Part shown: positions 21,723 to 33,169 of the stretch, piece after piece | Layout of the letters: each line of letters begins with the position of its first letter | Position numbering within the stretch: position 1 is the stretch's first letter | Assembly (NCBI RefSeq): GCF_029633865.1 | Contig: NC_079219.1 | Span: forward strand, 12,248,900-12,312,899 | Direction: 5' to 3' | DNA from: Lampris incognitus | Lineage: Eukaryota; Chordata; Actinopteri; Lampriformes; Lampridae | DNA: 64,000 bases | Program-made: the position numbers and the translations under genes | The notes under the pieces: model-generated | Told to the model about the DNA's origin: nothing | Databases searched by the model: none | What the model saw: the letters and a program-made list of their open reading frames with translations, nothing else

Positions 21723-23490
21723 GTTTTAAGGCCCGTTTTAAAAACCTCAATGGAAGGGACAGTTCTGAGAAAGTCCAGGAAGGAGGTGTGGGGGAAAAAG
21801 AGCAGAGTGCTCAGTCTCCGATCATCTGGAGACGTGTAGGGGGGATGTGGAGCAGTGGAGAATGGCTAGAGTGGAGAGAGCGTGAGGGTTTGTGGGTGGT
21901 GATGAGGTCACTGAGGTAACTGGGGCTTTAACCGTTTAAGGCTTTGTAGGTCAGGAGGAGAACTTTGAAATGGATCCTGTAGAGGACTGGGGGCCAGTGG
22001 AGTTGAGCAAGTATGGGGGTTTTGTGGGCTGACTTTTTTGAGCTGGTGAGGACTCTGGTGGCACTGTTCTGCACGAGTTGTAGATGGTTGATAACTTTGA
22101 CTGGAAGATCGGCGAGAGGGGCACTTCCATAATCAATTTGGGGGAAGATTAGTGCATGGACAAGTTTTTTGGTGTCATCTTTTGAAAATGACGGCTTCAG
22201 TCTGGCTATATTTTTAAGGTGAAAAAAGGAAATCTCTCAGATGTGTTTGATATGGACTTGGCATGAGAGTTTGGAGTTGAACTTAACACCAAGATTGGTG
22301 ACAACAGCGGAGAGGGGAATGAGTTGGCCATCGAGGGAGGGACCAGTGCTGCCAGAATTGGTGAGCTGTTTGGTGGTGCTTATCAAAATTGCCTCTGTAT
22401 TGCTGCTATTGAGCTGGAGGAAGTTATTCATCCAGGAGCGACTGTCCTCTAGGCAGGTGCTGAGGGTGGAGATTATGCTGGTGGGATTGGGTTCCATTTT
22501 AATGTAGACCTGGGTGTCGTCAGCACAGCAGTGGTAGTTGATGTTGTGTTGTCTGATGATTCGTCCAAGTTGAAGTAAGTAGATTAAAAACAGGATGGGC
22601 CCAAGCACTGATCCCTGTGGGACAGCGCATGCCACTGCTGTGTCATCAGACCTAGAACCCCCCCAGTGAAACGTGATATCTCCGGTTGGTGAGGTAGGAG
22701 GTGAACTACTTCAAGGCTGTGTCAGTGACCATGATGTAGGTCTGGAGGCAGTGGATGAGGATGTTGTGGTCCACAGTGTCGAATGCTGCACTCAGATCAA
22801 GTAGGACAGGATGCTGGGTGACCTGGAGTCTGCTGCCATCAACACCTCATTGACAACCTTTATCAGGGCTGTTTCCGGGCTTTCTGTAGAATTTTGGTGA
22901 GGAAAGTGAGGATGGAGATTGGTCTGTAGTTGGAAAGAGTTTGTGGTCCAGATTTAGTTTCTTAAGAGAAACTGCAGATGGTGTAACCTCTTTGAAGTAG
23001 CACTGGGTGGAGCCATTGAAGAAAGGAGGACAGGTGGGTGGAGTCACAGCTGCTGTGGAGGCTACAATGCTGGCTCTGATATTTACGACCTTGGTCTTAA
23101 AACAGAAAAATGGTTGCACAGTTCTGGAGAGGCAGCTGGGGGGGGCTGAGTTGGTGGGGTTGAGAAGGCAGTTGATGGTAGAGAATTGGGTTCTAGAATT
23201 GCCTTCGCCATTGTTAATTATTGTACAGTAGTAAGATGAGCAAGCAGCTTTTATGGCAGCAGTGTAGGCAGTTTGGTGTTCTCTGAAGGTCAGTAGATGA
23301 ACAGCAAGAGCATCTTTCATCCATAACCTCTCCAACTGGCGGCTGTGGGTCTTCACGCTGCGCAGATAATCAGTGAACCAGGTAGAGAAGTGCTGGAAGG
23401 TGGTTTTCCTTATTTGTTCAGGGGCGAGGGTGTTGAGGGAGGTGGTCAGGGTGGTATTGTATAAGTTGATCATTTCATCAAGGGAATGTA

Positions 23491-23649
23491 AGCTGTCCAT
23501 GGGAACACACTGGATGCCATCAGAGACAAAGCCTATGTCACACTGGCACCTCTCAAAGTAGCTGTCAGGACAGGTAAAGGAGGCTGGCACAGGTTGTACC
23601 ACATTATCAGCACACAATTCATAGTGGCTGTTGGCAGGATAGCAGGCAG
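23491..23649 (-). pseudogene. Copy B last TIL exon, fused to LINE sequence
   Basis: After a splice-acceptor-like CAG the frame reads YPANSHYELC, then FERCQCDIGFVSDGIQCVP, typical of a TIL domain. At about 23490 it passes without a stop into LINE ORF2 sequence (LDEMINLYNTTL). The open frame as a whole spans 22847-23668. Confidence 0.85.
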
Positions 23650-23744
23650 CTGCAAATGAAGATGGCATTCATAAGAAACTTTACATGTTCATTGACATTC
23701 ATGCTATACTAGTTTAAAATACATACATGAAATAGGGAAAATTA

Positions 23745-24365
23745 ACTTAAACAGCTCTTCATTAGTCGATCGTTGATTTGCACCAGCGGTTAACTCAAAG
23801 CAAAAGGAGTTACTCCTCCATGACTGACTCTGTACCCCCACATTCTGGCAGGCCAGAGTGTAGACCTGGACATTATCACATGGGGTCTCTTTGTTTGTTT
23901 CCAGGGCACAAACATCAAACATACAATGGGACACATGCTGCTGGGTCCACTTTACTGTGGCAGGCTTTGAAAGGCCATTTGGAGTGCTGATAAAACCGGA
24001 GGAGTTGGGCCTGCTGTACAGGGCAGCTTTGGCCTGGTCACATACTGAGCACTGCCCTCCACAAGCCCCACAAACCAGCCCAGGTAGGCCTACTACCTAA
24101 CACCTTCTCAAAGTCATCCACAGTTAGTTTGTTGGCCCTCGGGTAGCCCAAAGTCATCAGCAGGATCTCTGTTGTAGTTGCCACAAAGGCCACACATCTT
24201 ACCCTGGTATGTAGAGGGCACTGTCACTTCAACAAAGTAGACAGTGTCATAGAGGACTGTTAGTCCAAAGTCTGTCTGGAGAATGACGGTGAATCCCTTC
24301 TGGGAAACTGTGACATGCCCATCACCAAGATTGAGAGGTAAGTTAATCAGTTCATCATCCACCTG
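23745..24365 (-). pseudogene. Copy B module 3: VWD second half and C8
   Basis: Reads VDDELINLPLNLG, QTDFGLTVLYD and KMCGLCGNYNRDPADDFG (VWD core), then a C8 part with CGGQCSVCDQAKAALY, HCMFDVCALE and TLACQNVGVQSQSWR. A frame change near 24110 separates VWD from C8. Confidence 0.8.
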
Positions 24366-24477
24366 AACAGAAGAGGGGAGAGGGTGTAATCATGATACAC
24401 ATTTCTGTAAAAGAAGCAAAAAGTACATGAAACACATTCACAGGAGAAAAAAAAGAGATGGGAAAAAACGCATCCAC

Positions 24478-24551
24478 TTACAAGAACTCTCCATGCCATG
24501 TTCTGCTTGATATAAACCACATAACCATAGACTGTCACTGTGATCGACTTA
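24478..24551 (-). pseudogene. Copy B module 3: end of VWD first half, beyond the Tc1 insertion
   Basis: Reads SITVTVYGYVVYIKQNMAWR and ends at a GTAAGTGG donor-like site. It continues the exon piece at 26183-26700 once the transposon is disregarded. Confidence 0.8.
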
Positions 24552-26181
24552 CAGTGGCTTGCAAAAGTATTCATACCCCTTGAACTTTTCCACATTTTGT
24601 CACGTTACGACCACAAACATAAATATATTTTATTGGAATTTTATGTGAAAGACCAACACAAAGTGGCACACAACTGTGAAGTACAAAGAAAATTACACAT
24701 GATTTAAAAAAAAATTTACAAATAAAAAAATGAAAAGTGCGTTGTGCAAAAGTATTCAGCTCCCTTTTCTCTGAGTGCAACCAATTGCCTTCAGAAGTTG
24801 CCTGATGATTGCTGAATGATCGAATGTTGACCTAATGACTAAATAGAGTCAACCTGTGTGTAATCTAATCTCAGTACAAATACAGCTGTTCTGTGAGGGC
24901 CTCAGAGGTTTGTTAAAAGAATATTGGGGAGCAAACAGAATCATGAAGTCCAAGGAACACACCAGACAGGTCAGGGATAAAGTTGTGGAGAAGTTTAAAG
25001 CAGGGTTAGGCTATAAAAAGATTCCCCAAGCTTTGAACACCTCACGGAGCACTGTTCAATCCATCATCCGGAAATGGAAAGAGTATGGCACAACTGCAAA
25101 CCTACCAAGACATGGCCGTCCACCTAAACTTACAAGCCGAACAAGGAGAGCACTGATCAGAGATGCAGCCAAGAGGCCCGTGGTGACTCTGGACGAACTG
25201 CAGAGATCCACAGCTCAGCTGGGGGAATCTGTCCACAGGACAACTATTGGTCCTGCACTGCACAAATCTGGCCTTTATGGAAGAGTGGCAAGAAGAAAGC
25301 CATTGTTAAAAGAAAACCATAAGAAGACCCGTTTGCAGTTTGCCAGAAGCCATGTGGGGAACACAGCAAACATGTGGAAGAAGGTGCTCTGGTCAGATGA
25401 GACCAAAATTTAACTTTTTGGCCTAAATGCAAAACGCTATGTGTGGTGGAAAACTAACACTGCACATCACTCTGAACACACCATCCCCACTGTCAAACTT
25501 GGTGGTGGCAGCATCATGCTCTGGGGGTGCTTCTCTTCAGCAGGGACAGGGAAGATGGTCAGAGTTGATGGGAAGATGGATGGAGCCAAATACAGGGCAA
25601 TCTTGGAAGAAAACCTGTTGGAGTCTACAAAAGACTTGAGGCTGGGGCGGAGGTTCACCTTCCAGCAGGACAACAACCCTAAACATAAAGCCAGGGCTAC
25701 AATGGACTGGTTTAAAACAAAACATATTCATGTGTTAGAATGGCCCAGTCAAAGTCCAGACCTAAATCCAATTGAGAATCTGTGGCAAGATCTGAAAACT
25801 GCCGTTCACAAACGCTCTCCATCTAATCTGACTGAGCTTGAGCTGTTTTGCAAAGAAGAATGGGCAAAAATTTCAGTCTCTAGATGTGCAAAGCTGGTAG
25901 AGACATACCCCAAAAGACTTGCAGCTGTAATTGCGGCAAAAGGCCGTTCCACAAAGTATTGACTCAGGGGGGGCTGAATACTTTTGCACACCGCACTTTT
26001 CAGTTTTTTATTTGTAATTTTTTTTTTAAATCATGTATAATTTTCTTTGTACTTCACAACTGTGTGCCACTTTGTGTTGGTCTTTCACATAAAATTCTAA
26101 TAAAATATATTTATGTTTGTGGTCAAAACGTGACAAAATGTGGAAAAGTTCAAGGGGTATGAATACTTTTGCAAGCCACTG
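24552..26181 (+). mobile_element. Tc1-type transposon with long inverted repeats
   Basis: 1,630 bp, flanked by TA (24550-24551 and 26182-26183), starting CAGTGGCTTGCAAAAGTATT and ending in its inverted copy. The inverted repeats continue inward with few differences for roughly 200 bp, and TTTTGCA/GTATTCA words recur inside, like the IR/DR arrangement known in fish Tc1 elements. It interrupts a VWD exon of copy B in opposite orientation. Confidence 0.95.
24943..25962 (+). pseudogene. Tc1-type transposase with a single in-frame stop
   Basis: One frame of 340 codons including the terminator, starting MKSKEHTRQ. It has paired-like helix-turn-helix regions (YKKIPQALNTSRSTVQSIIR), GRPPK, then the DDE domain: VLWSDETKI (first Asp), FQQDNNPKHKA (second Asp) and SPDLNPIENLW (Glu). 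A TAA at 25411-25413, directly after DETKI, splits it into 156 and about 182 residues. Apart from this stop I see no frameshift. Confidence 0.9.
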
Positions 26182-26182
26182 T

Positions 26183-26700
26183 AGTCTCGGCCACTCTTCC
26201 ATTCTCATACTTCTCATTCCCTTGGGTCACAGTGAATGCTCTCAACCAGCCACAATCACTATAACACACCTTGGCAAATCTGTAGACACAGGTACCCTAG
26301 AAATCAACCCCCCCCCAATCAAACGAAATGTAATGGGGGTCACCAGAAGTCATATACTTTACTTGTCCTTCGAGGTGGCAGCATTTTACCCCCTTTACCA
26401 ATGTACAGGCATCCCCCAGGCTGCACGTGTCCTTTTGGCAGGACACGGTCCCATTCTCTCCGCAGCTGCATTGGGCCTCTGGGTAGAAGGTCTGTCCTTT
26501 CCTGTAGTAATGGCCACCATAGGAGCAGCCACAATCTCCCATTAGCACACAGATTTCCCCACTCTGCAGGTAGCCATTGTCACACAGACAGGCTTCTGCA
26601 CAGGGCCTCAGGCAGGGGGTAATGGAGGTTAAACTGGCACAGGTGGCAGGGCAACCTGCGGCACACAGGCTATAGTGTCTGTTAGCTGGACACACTATTG
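26183..26700 (-). pseudogene. Copy B module 3: TIL, VWC-like and VWD first half with GDPH
   Basis: TIL (CPANRHYSLCAAGCPATC, EACLCDNGYLQSGEICV), a VWC-like segment (QCSCGENGTVSCQKDTC) and the start of a VWD domain with SGDPHYISFD at about 26330-26360. A frame break follows, then FTVTQGNEKYENGRVAET up to the Tc1 insertion. GDPH is the known self-cleavage site of some VWD domains. Confidence 0.85.
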
Positions 26701-26849
26701 CTGTGGGCCAGCAGAGGGAGAAAGATGGAAGAATGAGAATGTTAAGAGATGAGAAATTAAAATCGGGGATTGTTCATTATGTGGTAAAAAGCTGACATTG
26801 GAAAAGATATGATTTGAATTAAAAAAACAAACCCCAACTTATGACAGCA

Positions 26850-27415
26850 GGTATTTGACCTCCAGGAATAGATGGTGAGTCCTCGACTGGCAGGCATATA
26901 CATAGGCTGCAACAGCATCACACACCAAGCCCTGATGACCACAATGATGACAGGAATCATTCAAACAGTCCTCAATGTATGGAGCTGGGTCTTTATGGCT
27001 GTGACACTGCCCAAAAGGCCCTGCCTTGTCAGCAATGACTCCACAGTACGTACGTGCATGGCACACCACCTTCTTGGAGTCTGAACGGAATTGGCACCCT
27101 GCCCCCTGGTAGACTGAAGAATAACCTGGAACCAGAGCCATGCACCAGCTCTCTCCCAGCCTGACTACACAGGGGGGGGGGTGACCTGGCCATTTCGCAT
27201 TGTCAGGTCATCCTGGGGGTTTCCATTGTAGTTGCCACACAAGCCGCATACTGCACCCTGGCGGTTACTTGGAAGAGTGACACTCACCATGCTGCACCAG
27301 TCAAAGAACACTGGGATACCAGCTACTGTCTGGCCACTGTGGTACACAAACAGCTGCCCATTGTTATCTAATGGTAAGAAAGCAACTTCTCCATTGAGCT
27401 GTAGAGCCAAGAAGG
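26850..27415 (-). pseudogene. Copy B module 2: VWD second half and C8
   Basis: Reads LNGEVAFLPLDNNGQ, FFDWCSMVSVTLPSNRQGAV and CGLCGNYNGNPQDD (27165-27410), then C8 with RTYCGVIADKAGPFGQCH and CLNDSCHHCGHQ (26839-27141). Frames change between the two, with a poly-C run near 27170. Confidence 0.8.
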
Positions 27416-27765
27416 AGGGGGGATCATTTATAGGAGATTATAGATTTAATAATTCCCCAGTGCTGGCTAATCCATTCTAATGCGCAGTTAAAGCTTACTT
27501 TAATTAAGTCTGCTTGGATCAAAAATTCTAATGTGTAATTAAATATATAAGTGAGAGAGACACCAGGGATAGCAGAAATAACACAATGACGAAAGGAATT
27601 ATCACCCACACATTTCAATAAGGCTCAGAATATCTGTCCTGTTCTTGTATTTAATAGCATGGCTCTGTGCTGTGTCTTGTTCCTCTCCCTTTACAATGCA
27701 CATTATTTAATGTTTGAAATTGCAAATTATTTATCAAACCACTCCTCTGCTGCTATCCATCCATA

Positions 27766-28380
27766 TGCCCTAGTGAAGTTTTTACCAGGACCCTGAAGGG
27801 ATAGTCCCTGCTAATGGAAAGGAAGGCCCTGTAGATTGTTACAGGGACAGTTTTGGAGTAAGAAACAGCCATGCTTCCACGGTGGTTGTCCTCCACAGTC
27901 ACTTTGAAGGAAATTAGCCTCAGTTGCTGAGAGCACAGCACCACCAGCTGGTACACACAAATACCCTGGAAGTCAAATCCTCACCTGTCAAATGTGTGGA
28001 AGTGCGGGTCGCCTGAGGCTGTTCATATGGCTTTGCTGACTGGCCAGCAGGTGCATTCTCTATCCAGTAGACTGCACTTCTCATTGACAGAGCAGGAAGC
28101 CTCACAGCATGTCACCATGCCTAGGGTTGTGTCACATTCAAATAGGCGACTGCAGGCCTCACCAGCCCAGAAGCACTAGCCTTGTAGTAGCAGCCCTGAT
28201 AGGAGCAACTGCATGTTTTAGCAGACACACAGACACCAACACTGATGATGTAATCCTTATCAAACAGACATGTCTCCACACAGGTGGCAGGAGCTGCTCA
28301 GGGGAGGGGCAGGATGGCTGACACAGGCTAGCACAGTCATCACAGTGGCTGAGGCTGACAGCTCTTCGCTGGGAAAAATA
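27766..28380 (-). pseudogene. Copy B module 2: TIL remnant and VWD first half with GDPH
   Basis: A TIL scrap (HCDDCASLCQPSCPSPEQ, about 28300-28350) decays through frameshifts. The VWD start reads ASGDPHFHTFDR at about 27985-28020, then after a stop or frame change YQLVVLCSQQLRLISFKVTV and SKTVPVTIY. GDPH is preserved. Confidence 0.75.
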
Positions 28381-28499
28381 GAATAGTGTGAGCATTCAAA
28401 ATGGAGCACTGAGTAAAGCAGCAGGATTAATGTTTCATTTTTTTTCTTTGATTAAAATATGAAATGACTGATCACTTCTCATAGTCAAATACTCATAGC

Positions 28500-28653
28500 A
28501 GTCAAACCTTTTCCTCCAGCCATTGATTATAACACCTCCCTGGTGACACTGCTGACTGTAGGAGGCGAACATTTGGCAGAACATCTTCCCATCTCCTTTA
28601 TTCAGACACATCATACACACAGCTGTTAATGAAAGCCTGGGGATCCAGTTCTA
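28500..28653 (-). pseudogene. Copy B module 1: C8 second part, left of the Tc1 insertion
   Basis: Reads LDPQAFINSCVYDVSE, then after a frame change FASYSQQCHQGGVIINGWRK. It continues the C8 sequence found right of the transposon at 30207-30330. Confidence 0.7.
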
Positions 28654-30204
28654 CAAACCCCAATTCCAGTGAAGTTGGGACGTTGCGTAAAACGTAAATA
28701 AAAACAGAATACAATGATTTTCAAATCTTTTTCGACCTATATTCTATTGGATACACTACAAAGACAAGATATTTAATGTTCAAACTGATAAATTTTGTTT
28801 TTTTGCAAATATTCACTCATTTTGAATTTGATGCCTGCAACACATTCCAAAAAAGCTGGGACAGGGGCATGTTCACCACTGTGTTACATCACCTTTCCTT
28901 TTAACAACACTCAATAAGCATTTGGGAACTGAGGACACTAATTGTTGAAGCTTTGTAGGTGGAATTCTTTCCCATTCTTGCTTGATGTACATCTTCAGTT
29001 GCTCAACAGTTCGGGGTCTCCGCTGTAGTATTTTGCGCTTCATAATGCGCCACACATTTTCAATGGGAACAGGTCTGGACTGCAGGCAGGCCAGTCTAGT
29101 GCAGAATGGGGCTTGGTATTGTCTTGCTGAAATAAGCAGGGACGTCCCTGAAAAAGACGTCGCTTGGGTAGCAGCATATGTTGCTCCAAAACCTGTATGT
29201 ACCGTTCAGCATTAATGGTGCCTTCACAGATGTGCAAGTTACCCATTATGCCATGGGCACTAACACACCCCCATACCATCACAGATGCTGGCTTTTGAAT
29301 TTTGCGCTGATAACAATCTGGATGGTCCTTTTCCTCTTTAGGACACGACGTCCATGATTTCCAAAAACAATTTGAAATGTGGACTCGTCAGACCACAGCA
29401 CACTTTTCCACTTTGCCTCAGTCCATCTCAGATGAGCTCGGGCCCAGAGAAGCCGGCGGCGTTTCTGGGTGTTGTTGATATCTGGCTTTCGCTTTGCATG
29501 GTAGAGTTTTTACTTGCACTTGTAGATGTAGCGACAGACTGTGCTAACTGACAATGGTTTTCCGAAGTGTTCGTGAGCAAACGTGGTAATATCCTTTACA
29601 GAATGATGTCGGTTTTTAATGCAGTGCCACCTGAGGGGTCGAAGGTCACAGGCATTCAAAGTTGGTTTTCGACCTTGCCGCTTACGTGCAGATTTCTCCG
29701 GATTCTCTGAATCTTTTGATGATATTATGGACTGGAGATGATGACATCCCTAAATTCCTTGCAATTGTACGTTGAGAAACGTTGTTCTTAAACTGTTGGA
29801 CTATTTGCTCACGCAGTTGTTCACAAAGTGGTGAACATCGCCCCATCCTTGCTTGTGAACGACTGAGCCTTTTGGGGGTTGCTCCTTTTATACTCAATCA
29901 TGACACTCGCCTGTTTCCAATTAACCTGTTCACCTGTGGAATGTTCCAAACAGGTGTTTTTTGAGCAACTTTCCCAGTCTTTTGTTGCCCCTGTCCCAGC
30001 TTCTTTGGAACATGTTGCAGGCATCAAATTCAAAATGAGTGAATATTTGCAAAAAAACAATAAAGTTTATCAGTTTGAACATTAAATATTTCATCTTTGT
30101 AGCGTATTCAATTGAATATAGGTCAAAAAGGATTTGCAAATCATTGTATTCTGTTTTTATTCACCTATTACACAACGTCCCAACTTCATTGGAATTGGGG
30201 TTTG
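28654..30204 (-). mobile_element. Tc1-type transposon, second family, degraded
   Basis: 1,551 bp with inverted ends (CAAACCCCAATTCCAGTGAA on the left; near-perfect inverse on the right) and TA on both sides (28652-28653 and 30205-30206). Transposase pieces on the minus strand: MGRCSPLCEQLREQIVQQFK (N-terminus), MMVWGCVSAHG, LFQQDNTKPHSA and the C-terminal VERIPP-like part (WERIPPTKLQQL). About 16 residues are missing after KPHSA, and the last catalytic motif is altered (SPDLFPLKMCG), so the enzyme is dead. It splits a C8 exon of copy B. Confidence 0.9.
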
Positions 30205-30206
30205 TA

Positions 30207-30650
30207 CATAGCACCTTTGGAACACATTTTTGGTCTCAGCTGTTGGGGCCCCACAGGAAGCTTCTGTTTCATACAGCTTATGTTGATAACCATCACATGT
30301 GGGACAATTCTTCTCACATGTATCCCATCATGGAGTAGCCCTGTCCTAGTCAGCTGTCTGCCAGCTCTTGACCCAGTCTACCAGATGGCTTTCCCTGCTA
30401 GGCTCTGGAGCTTGTCATTGATGTTGCCAATAAAGTTGCCACAGACTGCAGACCTTGCTGTAGTAACTACTGGGCAGCTGGATGACCAGTTTCCACTTCC
30501 AGTCATAGGACACTTGCAGGCCCAAGTCTGTCTTCACCAATGCAGTGGGATCACGTTGGGATATGGACACCTCACCCTCACCCAATTGTACAGGGATATT
30601 CTACAGCTCGCCTTTCACCTGAACAAGGGTTTAAATTGCTTTGGATTATT
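30207..30650 (-). pseudogene. Copy B module 1: VWD second half and C8 first part
   Basis: Reads GELQNIPVQLGEGEVSISQ, VKTDLGLQVSYDWKWK and LPSSYYSKVC, with decay at the CGLCGN site. The C8 start follows (CEKNCPTCDGY, SCGAPTAETKN) up to the Tc1 insertion. Confidence 0.75.
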
Positions 30651-31094
30651 CTGTGACTTTGCTGAAGCATAGTGTGACTGGTAAATGTCAGCTGATGTTG
30701 CTGAATGGCATGGACTGAAACAAAGTACTTGACTTGGATGCTCCCCGTTCACTTGATTTTTGCTTTCAAAAACATGGGAGCCAGCCTGGCTGAGGTGCTT
30801 TTGTGGTTTGATACCCCACCCATCAAAAGACTTTGTTCAGACTCCCAGTACTCAGAAAACTATGCAGAGATTACAGCAAACTAAGGGTGACTAAGGGTGT
30901 TAAAAACTGTAAGATATCTGCAATAAGTGATGTGTGTCCGCTACCTTTTTGACTTTTCTGTTTGTCGCTCTCTTTTATTAAATCAAATCAGAAGCTTTTG
31001 ATTATCTTGCACTGCACTGTAACTTTTGCACTGGTTGATTGTTTGTGATATTGTAATTATGTATTTTAAGTAGGTATGAAACACTGTTTAAATG

Positions 31095-31470
31095 AGGACC
31101 AGGTGGCTCCACTCACCAGGACTCCAAACAGGTTGTTCCTCAATGATGAGAGAGAAGCTGAAGACCTCTAGGGCACCTAACTTGGTGACAGACACCGCCT
31201 TGTTGTTCACCACCTGTTTCCACTGCATATTCTCCACCTGAACAGAGAAGTCCACCAGGTGGGTGCCCTCCAGCCCACAGCTCTCAGAAAGAGTGCAGGT
31301 ACAGGTGGCCTGGAACAGGAATGCTAGTCTGTCAAGACAGGTAATGGGGGCTCACCAGAGGTATGGCACACACCTTTACCCACAGGGTGGCATTTGTGGG
31401 TGCCCTTCATCACCTTACACTTCTCAATGGGGCCACAGGAGGACTTTTAACACTGAGCCCTAAAAAAAGA
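31095..31470 (-). pseudogene. Copy B module 1: VWD first half, frameshifted
   Basis: Reads FQATCTCTLSESCGLEG, FSVQVENMQWKQVVNNKAVS and EVFSFSLIIEEQPVW, a recognisable VWD first half. The upstream GDPH region has decayed to SGEPPLP followed by a stop and frame change. Confidence 0.7.
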
Positions 31471-31689
31471 TATGTAGAAATTAAAAATAGATCTTGTTCA
31501 ATAACATTTCAAAATCAAATATTTTAATCCAAAATATTTTTTTGCAAAATCTATATAAAATAATTTCAAAATCAACTGCCATAACATGCACTTACAGTAA
31601 TAAGTATAAAAGCGACATGTTGTTCCGTTCTAAACCTTTATCTGCATTACCACTCCATCCTGTGTCCTCCTCACACCTTCCATCTGGAA

Positions 31690-31830
31690 AAAAAAAAAAC
31701 TTGGCTAGTGTGTAGCGGCCACCACTGATGCAACTGCACTGCGAGAATGGGACGCAGTGGTCTCCACTGAGGATGTATCCCGCATCACAAGAGCAGTGCT
31801 CCTCATACTGGGCTTGGCAGTCTGTCCCCT
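31690..31830 (-). pseudogene. Copy B module 1: TIL remnant
   Basis: Reads GTDCQAQYEEHCSCDAGYIL, then SGDHCVPFSQCSC. The first part of the TIL domain is missing and replaced by the Tc1 fragment to the right. Confidence 0.7.
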
Positions 31831-32562
31831 CCTGTGGAGGAATTTTGGCCTACTCTTTGCAAAATTGTGGTAGTTCAGCGACACTGAAGGATTTTCGAGC
31901 ATGAGCTGCTCATTTAAGGTCCTGCCACAGCATCTTGATGGGGTTCAGGTCAGGACTTTGACTAGGCCACACCAAAACCTTAATTTTGTTTCTTTTGAGC
32001 CATTCTGGGGTAGACTTACTCTTGTATTTTGATCACTGTCCTGCTGCATAAGCCAATTACGCTTCAGATCATGGACTGATGACCAGACATTCTCCTTCAG
32101 AATTTTCTGGTACAGAACAGAATCATGGCTCCTTCAATGATGGCAAGTCTTCCAGGCCTTGAGACAGCAAAGCATCTCCACACCATCACACTACCACCAG
32201 TGACGGTATGATGTTCTTATTGTGAAATGCTGCATTTGCTTTACACCAGACGTAAAAGGACCTGTTCCTTCAAAAAAGTCCACTTTTGACTCATCTGTCC
32301 ACAGAGCATTATCCCAAAAGGTTTGAGGTCATCAATGTGCTTGTTTGCAAATGTGAGACGAGCACTGTTTCTTTTACTTAGCAGCGGTTTGTACCTTGCA
32401 ACGCTCCCATGACTTCCGTTTTTTGCCCAGTCTCTTCATTTTTGAATCATGAATGACGACCTTAGCTGAGGATAGAGGCCTGTAGTTCTTTAGATGTTGT
32501 CCTGTTTTTTTTGTGACTTCCTGGATGACTCGTTGCTGCTTGAAGGAATTTTGATAGGCCAG
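31830..32562 (-). mobile_element. Tc1-type transposase fragment, no ends
   Basis: Decayed transposase in normal order on the minus strand: [44 protein letters not shown] and [15 protein letters not shown], near full domain length but without terminal repeats. It runs directly into the TIL remnant on its left and the N-terminal domain on its right. The host sequence between those two is gone, so deletion accompanied or followed the insertion. Confidence 0.8.
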
Positions 32563-33128
32563 CTGCTGCAGTAACTCGGGAGCCAGACAAGTCATAATAG
32601 CTGTGGAGTTGAACGCTCTTATAGGGCCTGAGGTCTATTACCATATGGCTACCAGCAGCATATACACGACCCTGGAACCTGATTGGACCACCTAGGAAAA
32701 CCTCAACATTGTTAATCTCCTTGCCATTGGTCACACAGAACTCCTTGAAGGAACCAAAGGGTGAAAAATTAGGTATAAAGATGAAGTACCCCACTCAGTG
32801 ACAGGATATACCAGAGAGGTGTCTGCTCTGTACCACTTGTAACTAAAGGAGGATACAGTCACATCTGCTGAGGCTGTGATGTGGACTGTGTTGGAGGACT
32901 TTTGGCTGCCATACATCTCAATGCCTGGAGGAAATCCAACTGTTACCCTCTCCCCAGCGATCAGTCTTCTCCTGCCTGAAGTTTAAGGGGCCACTTTTAC
33001 TGTCACTTTAGTATTGGCATGAAGGGCAGTGATCTGAAGCTGCAAACAAGAGCCATCACAGTTTGGAACATAATTCTGCAGGAAGGAGAGGATACACTCC
33101 TGCCCTGCCAATCCAGCACTAGATAGAC
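32563..33128 (-). pseudogene. Copy B IgGFc-binding N-terminal domain exon, with in-frame stop
   Basis: After a TTTCAG acceptor the frame reads GQECILSFLQNYVPNCD, ALHANTKVTVKVAP, stop, then ERVTVGFPPGIEMYGSQKSS and VFLGGPIRFQGRVYAAGSHM up to YYDLSGSRV. This is the start of the IgGFc-binding N-terminal domain seen in copy A exon 1. The TAA is at 32983-32985. The rest of the domain is lost to the Tc1 fragment. Confidence 0.85.
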
Positions 33129-33169
33129 CTGAAAGAGAAATGGAGCAAAGAAGAAAACAGTAAAGAAAA

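Larger units (their letters stand above)
18515..23490 (-). mobile_element. L2-like LINE, 5'-truncated, carrying two later insertions
   Basis: On the minus strand, from the right: an N-terminal part of ORF2 (LDEMINLYNTTL, then AAIKAACSSYY), the reverse transcriptase core (LDLSAAFDTVDHN, PQGSVLGPILF, then CADDTQVYI where YADD is usual), the post-RT region (NIARLKPSF, LQLVQNSATRVLT) and a 3' end with GCGCTATACAAACTCAATTT followed by a TTA repeat (18525-18550). Frameshifts and stops are present. A hAT element (20420-21722) and a Tc1 element (18616-20237) interrupt it. The 5' end lies inside a TIL exon of copy B at about 23490. Confidence 0.8.

Noticed and set aside
30112-30672. 186-codon plus-strand frame
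   Set aside because: It spans a Tc1 end and the antisense of a VWD remnant, so it is a chance frame.
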